Shown: positions 36,334 to 50,300, counted from the stretch's first letter. The stretch: 64,000 nt of DNA from Piper betle (GCA_033002965.1 JAURVB010012658.1:390501-454500); one strand, 5' to 3'. Program-made: numbers and translations. Notes: generated from the letters alone by a model not told the origin.

Positions 36334-38584
36334 ATGGATCACAAGGCAGGCGATGATCAGGAGATCAGTAGTTTCGTGGGAGATCAGCACCCGGCGGGGG
36401 AGAGGACGGTGGAGCCGGTGAGATCAAGATGGACTCCAAAGCCGGAGCAGATCCTGATATTGGAGTCCATTTTTAACAGTGGGATGGTGAACCCTGCCAA
36501 GGACGAGACGGTGAGGATCAGGAAGCTGCTCGAGAAGTTTGGAGCTGTGGGTGATGCAAACGTCTTTTATTGGTTTCAGAACCGGCGTTCAAGGTCTCGC
36601 CGACGGCAGCGTCAGATTCAGGCAGCCGGCCTCTCTTCTTCGACTCATCATGATCAGTACTATTCCAATAGCGGCAGCAGTAGTGGTACTTCTCCTCCAC
36701 CTCCTTTGACCGCCCAGCTAGTACCTCAGCTCCAGGCCGTGGTTTCAGATCAGCCATCGGTCGGGGTTATTATAAGTGCAACACGGCCTGTGCTACTGCC
36801 CGCCGTAGGAGATCATCAATATCTGCAATATCTGCATCATGATAATCTCACACGTTCCCCCGCCCCAGGCACTGTACACCCTTCGGCTTCATCATATAAC
36901 AGTAATTTTGATTCGGCTGGTACTCATGGCCGTAGCAGCTCTTCTACATCATCTAATTGTGAAGGACAAGCTTACTTGCAGCTTTTTCACCAGCACCATG
37001 AGCAGGCAGCTGGTGATCTGAACAACATTTTTGATCAGTATGCACCAGCTCATGTGGATTCCACTACTTCGCTTATGTGGCCTTGCGACGATGCCACCTT
37101 GCGCTACCACTCTGGTGAGTGGCGACTACGTCTCTCACTTCCTCTCAACTCCTCCCTCCGTCATCTGTGGATCACTAGTATGGGCGCTTAATTTCATTAT
37201 CATCAATCATCATCATCATTCCCATAATTCGACCATCTCTTTTTTTATTAATCAATATAAACGCCCGTACATAATTGGTTTCATTCATTAATGATCAATT
37301 AATGAGTAATTTTAATCCCTGGTACTGATCGTGTTTACGAAATGAAAGCCAGCTATAGCGTTTAATTAATCAGTTAAAACAATTTTTGTCTTAATTAGAA
37401 TAAAAATTAGGAACAGTTAACTAGTAACTAGCTAGTCATGAAATTAAGATCAATAAAAAAAATCAAGTGTGTACAGGAAATTATATGTAGGGAATATGCC
37501 TCTAATCAATATATATATATATATATGAAAAAAATGCACCTGTAAATTAGAGCTAGACCTTAAATTAGAGGTTGATTATATGTAATTGGGTCATGATGTG
37601 ATTAATTTGCATTTTCGATTTCAGGGACGATTAGCGTTTTTATAAATGGAGTTGCAACTGAAGTGCCGAGAGGGCCCATTAACATAAGGTTAATGTTCGG
37701 AGAGGACTACATATTACTTCATGCTTCTGGAGAACCTTTATCAGTCAATGAATTTGGAATGTCCTTTCAAAGCTTGCAGTCGGGAGGAAGCTATTTTCTA
37801 GTAAGATTATCTTCTTTATATATATATATATAAAATCTACACCATGTATCATCGATCGCCTGGATATAAGAAATAAAATTTTAATGTTAATTTTTTTAAA
37901 AAAGAAATTTTCTATACCATTGAACATTTTAGATTGGTTTGTGAGCTCGTACATTAGTATGTCATTTAGATAGTTAGAAGTTATAATGCACTAATAGAAT
38001 AAAATATATAATTTTGTTTGTTATTCTGTGCTTTGCATGACATTTGGAGGTGTGCATGGAACATTTAATTGTATATACTTTCGTTGTTAACGTGACAAAG
38101 TAAAGTATAGGAGCATTAATTTTGAACTTGAAAGTAGAATTGATGATTTTTATTTACAAGCTAGGTATGGAAACTGACATTTTTTCAATACATTTAACAT
38201 TTTGATCTCTACATTTTAGTACCCAAAACTTTTTATTATCATAGAGCGATGACAATGTAGGGTATGACCAGCTACGTTTCTAGTGGAAAATTGAGCGAAC
38301 AATAATATTATATAGGGAATGACTAGCTCATTTGATAATTAGTTAGGGTATTTTAACAGAGCCTGATGATAACACAAGTAAATCGCAAATGAAGTGTACG
38401 TGTCAGCTGGGACAAAATTCAAAATGCTTAAATTTTAGAAACCTATATAAGACTCAAGCACAAGGGAAAAATTAAGTGATGCTTATTTATTAACATGTAT
38501 ACAACGAGATTATGTAATTATATACGTCCTGAGTATGCGTATGCATGTCATCTCCATTATTTACAGGTACCAAGACCTGCATAA
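36334..38584 (+). CDS. WUSCHEL-related homeobox protein, WOX11/12-type
   Basis: Three exons: 36334-37114, 37625-37800 and 38567-38584 (TAA at 38582-38584). Phases agree (TCTG|GTGAGT...CAG|GG, CTA|GTAAGA...CAG|GTA), giving 324 residues. The homeodomain spans about residues 30-95, with the WOX signature [39 protein letters not shown] and [20 protein letters not shown]. Exon 2 encodes the conserved C-terminal block of the intermediate clade ([45 protein letters not shown]). No WUS-box (TLxLFP) is seen, consistent with WOX11/12/8/9 rather than the WUS clade. WOX11/12 proteins drive founder-cell specification for adventitious and crown roots downstream of auxin (known). The middle is Ser/His/Gln-rich. 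The last exon supplies only five residues and the stop. A possible AATAAA poly(A) signal lies at about 38979. Confidence 0.94.
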
Positions 38585-41392
38585 ATCGTAGAAAGTTGGC
38601 AATGAGCTGGCAAGGAAGGAGAGAACCTTTTTCTCCGCTAACTTTCGTGTAAAAGCAAAACCTCCATTATTTTGCTACGTGCAAGCTATAAATGCAATCA
38701 AATCATCAATCGCTGATCTTGGAAATCCGTCAAGTGAACCTTTGGAAGCATTTGAGTGGTCAGAGAAAAGCCATGCATTCGTTGCAACATATGCTTACCG
38801 GCCAGTGAAACGAGAGGACTGAAAAAGAGGGAATTTTTTAATTACGTACAGGAGTCTATCCAATTGTTTCTTCACTGTTTGCAACTTATTTTTTCCCTAC
38901 ATGAGCTCATCTACAGTTACGTCAATCCATGTGGACAGCTTCATCGGAATTTCTCGGAAATGAAAGACTTGTTTCTTCAATAAAAGATTATTTGTCTGCC
39001 TTCTGTTATATATTCTTTTATTATAGTTAAACTAAAGTTAAGGGACATGTGAAGGCCCGGAATATGATGAAGCACTGAAGCCCCGTCCCGTGTATCGATT
39101 CGGTTTTATTTTCCTTCACCGACCGCGTAACCAATCCAAGGTCGACTCCTTTTTCTATAATTATTCTTTTACAATAAAATAAAAATTCTCCAGCCGTTTT
39201 GATTTTCACGCAAAAATTGCTCTATACCGACATGCACTTTTTTCTGTCAAAGCTACCGACATGCACATCTACTTGTGTTTAATAATATTGTCACTTGATC
39301 ATGCGAGCCATATACTTTCACAAACATAGCAACGTTATAGGATGTGTAATTTATGGCCCTGGCGTGGCATCACTTAATCATAATCTTCCTCAATATAAGG
39401 ATCGGACCACTAAAAGTACTCGACGTTGTTTGACGGATGTACATAATTTGATTTCACTATTTATTATTCTTGACTACTATCAAATAATTTCAAATAAAAT
39501 GAACTATTTTTTAATCTCTCTCTATATATATATAATTTGTTATTAAGTTTAATGACGTTTCTCCATCAATACATGATTCAAAGTTCCATTCCAAGTTAAA
39601 CTGTGTAAGTTTAAGCTTGCGTTTGCTTGACTTTTCGCTCTACGCAACACTTGTTTGTGTTTATTTTTCTTTTCTTTTTTTATAAAAAATAGGTCCTACA
39701 AGTATATGTTAGATTTTCTTCAAGAAACTTAACTAAAATATTAAATAATTAGCATGACTTTATAACAATTTTAATTGAGAACATAAAGTTTTAATGTAAT
39801 AACCTTATTATTTTGTGAGTTTTGTGTTATTATGAACTACACTTATGTGAATTAGTGACATGTTTGCATTTGTTAGATGAAAAGTTTGTAATAAATAAAA
39901 GATTGTACTAGCTCCACAATATCGAGCAATTTTAACTTACAAATTTCACTTGAAAAATTTTAACTAAGCACTTAAATTTTGGAGTAGCATTCACTATGAA
40001 AAAGGGTCTTTCTTCATGCTTTAAAAAATTAATAGAGATTTTCTACATGTCTTATCCACGCCAAGTTTTACAGGGCAAAACCCCTATATTTCTTTCCGTA
40101 TTTTGAGATTTTTGAATGTGATTATATATTATTTTTTAAACTTTTCTCATACTGAAAATGGAATAGAGATTAAACCACAGAGAATGAAAATATTTACCTG
40201 AGTACTCTGCTGTTGCAGTGACATGGAAAGGTAAGATCGTAAATGGTCATCTGATTAACTGTTTTACTTACCTTTTAAAAATAACTAGAACAAAAGATAA
40301 AATAAAATGGTGAAATACTCAATAGCTTAACCAAACAGACTTTAAACATAAGAGCCTAACCTATTAACCGATTTAATCGACTATTATTTAATTATTTATA
40401 TGTAATTATAAATCTCATTTCTACCTCAAGAAACGTCATGTCAAAATATTAATTTGACGAGCAAACTTAATTTAAAATACTTATTTATTTATTTTTTAAT
40501 TTCTAATATTAGATTACCATATTTGGATGGTTAAAATATTTTAAGTTTTGTGGGTGCAAAAGTATTTTAGATAATATAATTTTTAACCAATTTAATAATA
40601 TTAGATTTATGATAGATAAAACAGTGAAAATTTAATCAAATTTAACTATTTATTAACTGTTTAACTGATCGTATAATAGTAAAAACTTGGTTATAATATA
40701 ACCTTATAAATTTATTTAATGGCTTAGTTATGGTAGAAATTTTCTACACAATAAATAATTGTGATAATGATATCCGCATCATGATTGGTTTGTTGGTTCC
40801 GCTGCATTGGGGGAAGTCTTTCGAGCGCTTAATGAGTTAATCCACATTTCGTTAATAGACTTGTGCCGTTCACACCACTTACAACATACAGATTGAAGAT
40901 GCAAGTAGAGACTATGACAAATACAAAAGGCATACAAATGCGTTTCCGCCTCAAAAAGGGAGGTGCTTCTAGTTCTGAATTCTACTTCAACTGAACATGG
41001 AATTTGGTTGTGCTCTTTCAACTACGTAGACATGCTGCGCGAGATAGGACAAAGAAGAAATTTTATCCCCGCCCCCTAAAAATTCAACCACTGTTTCCAG
41101 TGCCGCTTGGTACACTACCTTAGCAAGATTAAGTCAACCATAATTGAAATGGAGAAATAAAAAAAACTATTCTCAAACTTCCATTTTTATTGGAACATTT
41201 AGGTTCATTAACTCTGGCCACCACAAAAATTGGATGCAGTACTGTTCTCTCTTCACATGTTTGCCATTCTCCCCAAAACATTCCTCGCACCTTGAACAAT
41301 AGACCAAGACTGCACTAGAAATAATAACCTCACCAACTATAAGTTAGTTTTCATGATAACTTATAGCTCATCCTTTGTTTTCATTGTAGAAC
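38585..41392. other. Intergenic region between convergent WOX and glucosidase II beta genes
   Basis: The first 400 bases are probable WOX 3' UTR and the last few hundred probable 3' UTR of the minus-strand glucosidase gene. An 80-codon minus frame at 40779-41021 is unassigned. The rest is AT-rich with no recognisable feature. Confidence 0.55.
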
Positions 41393-44300
41393 TTACAGCT
41401 CATCATGGGATTGTGGCAGATCCTTGTTTAACAAATCTAATTTATGTTGTAATTCCTGCAGAAAAGGCCATCATTTACTTTTTTAGTTGAGACCGAACAA
41501 CAGAAAATCAGCTCAAGAAAGAATATTACCTTTACCCTCTCCGCTGAGCATACAGCTGGGGTTGAAAGCAAAGCAACGTACCTGTCAAATCAGTCAGCAC
41601 ATTCCATCAAAGTAACCCAATATAACCCTAAATGCATTGTTAGTAAGAAAGCATTAACTCTTGCTTTATGCACATCCAATAAGTTTCATGAGGCTTCATC
41701 CTGCTAGTCCTTTCCCTTTGTGGGTTTTCTTAATAAATTTAGACTTCATCTGAAAATAAGTTTAATGAAAGAAAGCCTATGCAAAAAAATAATAAACATG
41801 TAGAAATGATAAAATATTTGCAGGTTAAAGCTTTCTGCGCTGGATATTTTGATCATACATTAGCTTTAAAAAACACTATCAGAAGGATGAAACAGCTTTT
41901 GCAGTAATGTACTCAAGAGTGCAAGTATGTCCATGAGCAGGAAGAATCAAAATGACCTTTCTCAAGTAGGGGAAAAAATGTGAAGTGGGACACAAGTTCA
42001 GATATGCACCAAGTACCTCATCATCACCGATATCCCTCCCAACAAGGGGTGGCTGCATCAATTTTCTATATTCAATTGGTCGTTATCACATTTAAAGAGA
42101 TACAATATGACCCATGCAAAAACAAAGTGTCTAAGTTATATAAGTCGAATGCCCTTCTTGGTGCAACCCTCAAAAGAGGAGTATGAGATAAAGTTTTAAG
42201 GTTATTGTCATCATAACCTCTCCAAATGATTGAATAGGCACCATGAGAAGATCGTCGAGTGAAAAATATTAAATACAGTCATCTTTCATTGTATAGTTGG
42301 CACGGATAAAGGAGCATATTAGATGTGGCATCCTCGTTTCACAAAGATACCAACATGCACAAGGTTCCCTCCCTACACTTCAGAGGCTTGGGAATAGTAC
42401 ATTAGTGTCAAATAATTTCGAAGTGTTATGGGAAAAAGAGTGGCAGGTCCTTACTCGCAACGGCTTGGTTCATCAACATCAGTAAGCTCATTTTTGAGGC
42501 CACACCTAAGTTTCACCTATATAACAAGAAGCAAATAAAAATGAAAACAAGTGGTCACTAATTCAGTAAGCTCATTTACAAAATCATGCCTATCTTACCT
42601 TTAAACTTCTATCAGGACCATTCCAGCATTTATCACCATGCATGAATTGCATGACCCTGTAAGAGTCCGCAAAATTCTCCCAGCGCCTAACAGGTTTAAA
42701 AAATGATAAAAAAAGGTTTAAGAAAACGCTATTAAGCAAGACACGTGAGACAATTCTATGTTCAGTAGTTTCTTATACAAGCAAGAATCAGTCTACAGAG
42801 AGGATAGGCTAGCATTACAAAGTTTTACATGGTGATGCCCACACGATGGATGAAATGAAGGCAGGAGAATGGTTTCTAGGAGAAGTTGCATCATCCAAAA
42901 TTCCCAGATTTATCACAATGAAAGTAGACAGCAGAAATGGCTAAATAAATATCTCTAATATTCTTCGTAATAATAAGTCTCTTTATCTTTATCTTTATTT
43001 GCATAATATAAATTATGAACCTCCATTAACCCTTATTCCACAAGAATTCAACTACATCAATTCCTATTCTGCAAAGGATTTTTTCACACAATACATATAA
43101 ACTAACTATATCTACATCCATTTATCTACTAATCTATTTTATTTATAAAAGTATTTAGCCATAATTGTGAAAAAAATTATTCCAAATATTGATTGCAAAT
43201 TGCATTTTCCCTGATCCATGCATCGCATACGTCACATGATAGTTACACAGAAGTTAGGAGTCATTCCCAAAACAAGTTTTACTTACCCCAAGCGGGTTGT
43301 GCTGTAGCCTTCAACTTGAGTTGCTTCTTTAAAAGGGCAAACTTTATACACATACCTGGCATCATATGACAGACAAAAATCAACAAGCCCGAAATATTAG
43401 GTTAATGAAAAATATTAGAAAGTGGTGAACCAGCCAACATTTAAAATGCCTTTTGACATACTTATTCTGCTTGTCCTCAAAGCACTGGTCATAAAAAAGA
43501 AGAACTCTTTTTCTGGTCCTGAGAAGAAGATAAATAGGTAAGGTCAGCAAGAGGAAATGCCACCAACACATGCAGACATCAAAACAAAAACAACATTAAC
43601 CGAAGTTTCTAAAATAAGTTAATATAAAAATATAAACCAAATGCTTACTTCAGACAAACCAAGGTTGTCAAAGTTACCGTAATCATTGGTCAATTTCTTT
43701 GTTAGAGATGATATTCTAGATTGAAGTTCAGACAATTTTGCGCTGGACTCATCATATTCCTTTCGCACTTGAGCAGCCTCTGCAAGCAGGCACCAACAGA
43801 TGACTAATTTCTGTGCACACATAAAATTCCAGGAAATATTCAAATGTACCTGATTTATTGATAGGAGCTATAAATAGGTTCACAGCCTGCATGATGGTTT
43901 TCATAGTTTCCTGGATCTTGTCCAACCAAGATATGTGACTTGGAGTGCTTATAACTACACATGACAGTTATGACAACAGATTATAGACAAATCTTGAAAA
44001 TACAACTATGAAAGTCAGCCCATCGTTTACAAAGAGTCCGAAAGAAAATCTAACCACATTTGTAAAAGAAATGTAAAATTGTATCTAATTGTAGTCTGAA
44101 CCTGAATGGTCTACTGTATCTTCATCAGGAGTATAAGAGGCAAGTGGATCTTCATCCTCATCATCATATCTATTGTCATTATCGTGTGCCTCATCATCAT
44201 CATCATATTTTTTATTATTTTCGTCAGCTTCTGAAGAGTAACCATTATAATCATCTTCTAAACTGGTTTCATGTTGTTCTGCCCCCAAGTTATCATCCAC

Positions 44301-47300
44301 CTCTTGTAACTGCTCTCCAGGTTTTTCTCCTGTCCATCGAGAAGCAACTAGGCGACCAAGCTCTTCCCTTGATAAATTATCAGTATCTTGAGAATCATTC
44401 CTCTCCTAATATTTACACAAACAATAATTACGTTCTTAACCAAAACATGCACAAAATAGAATTCTATAGTTTAACATAATTATTATAAGGTTATCTCTGA
44501 AATAAAAAATTTCATAAGAAATAGATCTTATGAATTGGTACTACAATCACAGTTAATTAAAAGAACCCAGAATCACGTATGGCAAAATAAGAAACACCAT
44601 GACAACATAGTTATTGTTCGTGGGATGAGCGCTCTGCGAATGGGGAATGGTGATTGTTTAGTTCAGGGAGGTTTGTGCGATATTGGGGATAACGCCATGG
44701 TGTTCTTACCTATGAAACAATAAATCACAATCACAAAACAAAATAAATAATGTGAAACACGAGATTTTTTACATGGTTTTTGGGGCTCAATATGAGTTCC
44801 CAATTCAGTCAACAATAAGTTTGTCCCACAATCAGTCATTTAAATGTTTTTCGATGCAAAATACAAATAAGTGGATTATTTTACCGCCTTGGAATGCATG
44901 CCCAAAATTAAATGCTTTGGTTCAGCCTCTTCTGGTTGTCAAATTGAAAAATAGACCTCACCAATGCATCCGGATTTTGAAACATTGAGAAACAATGGGG
45001 TACCGAGTTTCATGCAAAACAGAGCACGGGAAGATAGTGAAATAAACTCCGGAAGATAAGCTGAACCGGACCGGGTTGGTTTGGTTTATGTAGAGTCAAA
45101 AAATTTTGATGAATCGTGTCAGCTTAGCCTTTGGACAGGTTCTGGCACATGCGGGTCAAGTCCGGGTCTTGAACATGATTTCGACCTCGGGTTTGTTTGG
45201 ATCAGACGAACATGGTCTGGAGTTTGGTTGGGCTGGCCGGATCAAGGGCACAGGTAGCTAGACGCAATCACGGCTAGCAGGTGTTGGGCATGCGGCTCCA
45301 ATCAGATGACTCAGGCAGGCTGACGCAGACAACGTTGAGTGGGTACGATGCGACCCGTATGCACGGGTGGTGCAACCCTGACCTCGTGCACTAGGGTGAC
45401 AGTGGATGGGCCGGTGGGTCCCAATGGCTGCCTAGAATTCTAGACCTCGACGGGGAGTCGAGTGGAGGTGGTCCAGTGGCAAGTGGTGGCGACGGGTGAT
45501 CGCAGTATTACCGAAATGATTCCCATCAATAGAGGTATTGCCGGGATTTCAAAAATTCTCTTGATGGTGACAACGAAAAACGATAGGTCTTGGTGGGGGA
45601 CTACTATTGCTTAGGGTTGTCGATTGGACATTAGATAGTGGCTGGTGGTAACCCTCATTGACTTGGAAAAAGAGGACAACGGTGGTGGCTCTACTCCTTT
45701 GCTTTAGGAGCAACTTGATAGTGTTTTTCCAACAACAGTGTGAAGGGAGGTCGGTTGGGAACAATCTAGAAGTGAAGAAAGTGTAGTGGTTCCCATGTTG
45801 GGCACTGGATACTGGCAGGGTGTGGATGGAGCTGACTGAAAGAGTTGTTGAAAAGTGGGCAAAAACCTCCAAAACAGAGAATGGGCTATTCTCCTCATCG
45901 CCGGCAAGAGGTAATCTTCTTCGTACTTATCATTGTAGATTCCTCTCACACATTCCTAAACCTTGTGGTGCAATATCCTTTGTTAGCATCCGACCAATCT
46001 CTCTTTACAACTTTGTCTACAAATGCATCTCCAAGATTATGACCACACTTTGCCTATAATTGTAGATTCCTCTCACACATTCCTAAACCTTGTGGTGCAA
46101 TATCCTTTGTTAGCATCCGACCCATCTCTCTTTACCACTTTGTCTACAAATGCATCTCCAAGATTATGACCACACTTTGTCATTGCCTAAAGCATGGAGG
46201 AATAACATTGTCATACCAATCTCCAAGAATAAGGGTGATATCCAAAATTGTTCAAACTATAGGGGCATCAAGTTAATGAGCCACACAATGACATTATGGG
46301 AGAAGGTGGTGGAAAAACGTGTGTGATGTGTTTCATCAGTTAGGGATAAACAATTTGATTTCATGCTTCAAAGATCTACAATGGAAGCTATCTTTTTGTT
46401 ACGGCAATTGAAGAAACAATTTCAAGCAAATAAAAAGAACCTATATATGGTGTTTATAAACTTGGAGAAAGTATATGAAAGAGTCAGAAGGAACTTTATT
46501 TGGAAGGTTTTAGAAGCAAAAAAGGTCTCAAGTCATTACATTGAACTCATTACAGATATGTATACTAATGCTAAAACCTGTGTGAAGACTTGGATGGGCA
46601 AAACAGAAGATTTTTCTATGAAAGTCGGTTTACACTAGGGATCTACTTTGAGCCATTACCTCTTTGCCTCTGTGATGGATGAATTGACTTGTAATATTCA
46701 AGATGATGACCCATGGCGTATGCTCTTTGCAGACAACGTGACATTGATTGATACTTCTAGGGAAGGAGTTAAGGGCAAGTTGAAATTATGGATAGATACC
46801 TTAGAAACACAAGGCCTAAGGATTAGTCGAACAAAAGTACATGAAATGAAATTTTAGTGAGACCATTACGAGGGAGGACTCTTTTATCCATTTAGAGAAT
46901 CATGGGTTGCCATAGAAGGGGCATTTTGAGTACCTGGGCTCTATGCTAAATGCAGATGGGGACATAGATGAGGATGCCAAGCATAGAATTGTAGTTGGAT
47001 GGCTAAAATGGAGAGTTGCTTCTAGGGTGCTATGTAACAAACAAGTTCCTATGAAATTGAAAGGTAAATTCTATAGAACAGCTATTTGCCCAACACTACT
47101 TTATGAAACAAAATGGTGGGGAACAAAACAAATGCATATCGACAAAATGGGAGTAGCTAAGATGTGGATGTTGAGATGGATGTGTGGAAAAATCCTTGCA
47201 GACAAAATTCCCAACAACATATACATGCACAATTATCAGTTGTACCAATTGAAGAGAAAATGAGAGAACACATGTTGCCTTGGTTCGAACATGTGCAAAA

Positions 47301-50300
47301 ATGTCCTTCAGATGTTAAAAGTTATATCATGTCATTCGGTCAATGTATTAAAAGAGGATGTGGTAGGCCTAAAAGAACATAAATTAAGACAATAAAAAAA
47401 AATATAGAAAAGTTGGAGCTAAGCGTTGATATGGTATACGACAAGATGAAGTGGAAAGAAAGGATCTGCAACCCCGACCTCAATTTTTTAGGATCACAGA
47501 TGATGATGATGAAAATTTGTCTTATTTATTGTACAAGATAGATTTATCAAGGGGAACATATCACTTGCTCATGAATTAGTTCACAATTTCAAACAAAGAT
47601 AACCTTAAAAGAATGTGTAAAGGATGACCAAAGAAATTTCAATAAAATAACATGAGAAAACTACAAAAGAATCCTAATGATCTTATAAATGCACAATTGA
47701 ATGCAAGCCAATGCAAGGCGAGATTCGTGAAAATTGTCTACATTGGTTTGGACATGTCCAATGACTAGGGGTGAGCAAAGTTGGAGTCAAACCGATTCGG
47801 TTTCGGTTTGGTTTTGGGGTAATTCGGTTTAGTTTTCAGTTGAAAAATACCCACATTGAATGCCATATTGATAATTTTGGTTTGGAACTGAATTGAACCG
47901 AAATAACTGAATAAACCAATTTTTTAAAAATATTATTAAATCAATATTTTATATTAATTATCATAACATTATAATAGTTTTATAATAGTTTTTTTAATAT
48001 GATATATATTTAAAATTACTAATTAAATGATTATCTTTACTAAAATAGTGACATATTCTTGATTAAATAATTAAATAAATTTATTTTTTATAAATTATTA
48101 TTGAATTTCAGTTATTCAGTTATTGAACCAAGCCGAAACGAAATTTTGGTTAGTTTCGATTCGGCTTTGAAATGTGACTATCGAATGACTGTTCGACTGT
48201 TCCATTTGGCCGACTGACTGATTGCTCACCCCTACCAATGACACCTCTTATTGGATGATCATGATACTTCCCAAAGATCGAAATTCTTGATCAATGGAGG
48301 AACAATACCCCTTGCACTGTCATAAATAGATATCTGTTTTTGTGATTGACTAAAAAGCGCCAATTAGATGGAAGCTAAAATATGCAAAGATATGAGCTTT
48401 GACATGGCCTACAATGACATGAAATCAAATGAAAGAATCTAGACACCAACCACAAAAGGTTTATGAGAAAGAAGAAGATGCCTACAAAGCTAAAAATATG
48501 ATTGTTTATTCTTCTAGCACAATCAACATTTACATCAACATCATTATCATAAGCAGTGTATCACCTACATGTTAGGCCATTTAGTCTAGGATAGGTGACA
48601 TGGAATTATTCAACAAAGTACTTGCTTTATGATTCAAATGAATTCACAAAAGCCATTAAGAACAAAATATTACAAGTCATTGTTAATGCAATTCTCCATA
48701 GAGGGAAAAGTGAGATGAATATTTAACCTCATCCTTAACATGTGCCTTATCTAGGATTGTCTTCATTAGATGATGGTTACACATGGTTATCTCACATAAT
48801 AAAGCTTATAAGAACCAGTTTGCTTTTACATGGAACCATGGATCGTCTTCATTAGATGATAGTTACATATGGTTATCTTGCATAATAAAGCTTATAAGAA
48901 TCAGTTTGCTTTTACATGGAACCATGGCAAAGAAGCAATGACATAATAGTAAGAAATAAATAAAAAACATCACCATACACATATAATATTGTACCTCTTC
49001 CTTAGAAGGTTCAGTAGCTTCTTCAATTGTGGTATCGTGAACAATTTTGTCTACGACAGTAATGTCCCCACCTCCCTAGTTGAAGTCCATGAAAAACTTA
49101 AAAATAAATAAATAAAACCATCAACTGAGGGAGTACTAAGAAAACCCATTTCTTCCTTGCCTAACAGAGCAGCCTCGACATGCAAGCATATTTGAATTTA
49201 GAGTAAACGAGAAAGTGGTTGCTCTACCATTCAAATAATTACACAAAAGCCATTAAAACCAATATATCAGATGCCCTGCTTAATGCAGCTCTACATAGAG
49301 GAAAAGTCGAAAGAAGATTCAACCTCAAACTTAGCATGTGCTTCTTCTAGGATTGTTATGATGGCTATAAAGTAAGCTATCTTGCATCACAAGGATTGTA
49401 ACAATAAACCAACTTGCTTTTACATGAAAGCCGGCAAGAAAGCAAGGAAACATGAGGGGGGAACAGAAGAACAAGATCACCAGTCACAATAGAATATAGT
49501 ACCTTTTCCTTGGGATGTTCAGTAGCTTCCTTAGTTGCGGCATCATGAACAATTTTGTCTCCAACAGTAGCGCCCCTATCTCCCTAGTGAAGGTCCATGT
49601 CAAAGTTAGAAAAAAAAACAAACGTGTCCACAGGAGTGAATACATAAAACACCTTCTCTTTATTATACACAAGAGCAGCTTCAGTTTCAGCAATATATAG
49701 CACGGCTGTAATTATTAAATCAGCACAACTGTAATTATTGAATAAAATCAAGAAAGATGCTTCAATATAGATGACAGATTAACCAAAAAATATGTCCAAC
49801 AAGGACGATTTATTTTATCTCATGCCCAGCGCCCTCTTTCAGGGCTAAGATGCTGCATATATCTTGGTGCAAAGCGGTAAATCTGAAGATTCTCATCATA
49901 ATTTGTTGCATGCAAATTGATGAATTTACCTCTTTATTGTTATCATCATAATAAAATAGGATTAGCACATAACTGGTCACACATCTTTGGAGGCCTGCAC
50001 TTTTCTTTGTGAATTATAATCAAGTACATGAGGTCAACAAAATTCCAAAGACAACAATACATAATACATAATTGACATGTAAAAGACTGGTGACTCTTTA
50101 AAAATCAAATGGGAGTATCAACACATGATCTAAACAAATGATGTGCACCAAACTAGACTCATAATTCAAATGCGAGGACAACAACAATGATGTAGCAAAC
50201 CTAAGGTAAAGGATCATTCACATCACCATTGTTGGTGTCAAGGCATGGATTTTGTATCCTTGATTGAATTTTGTTTGCATTTGATTTGATGATACAAACC

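Noticed and set aside
44144..44479. 111-codon plus frame rich in His
   Set aside because: Antisense shadow of the acidic Asp/Glu-rich exon 8 of glucosidase II beta.
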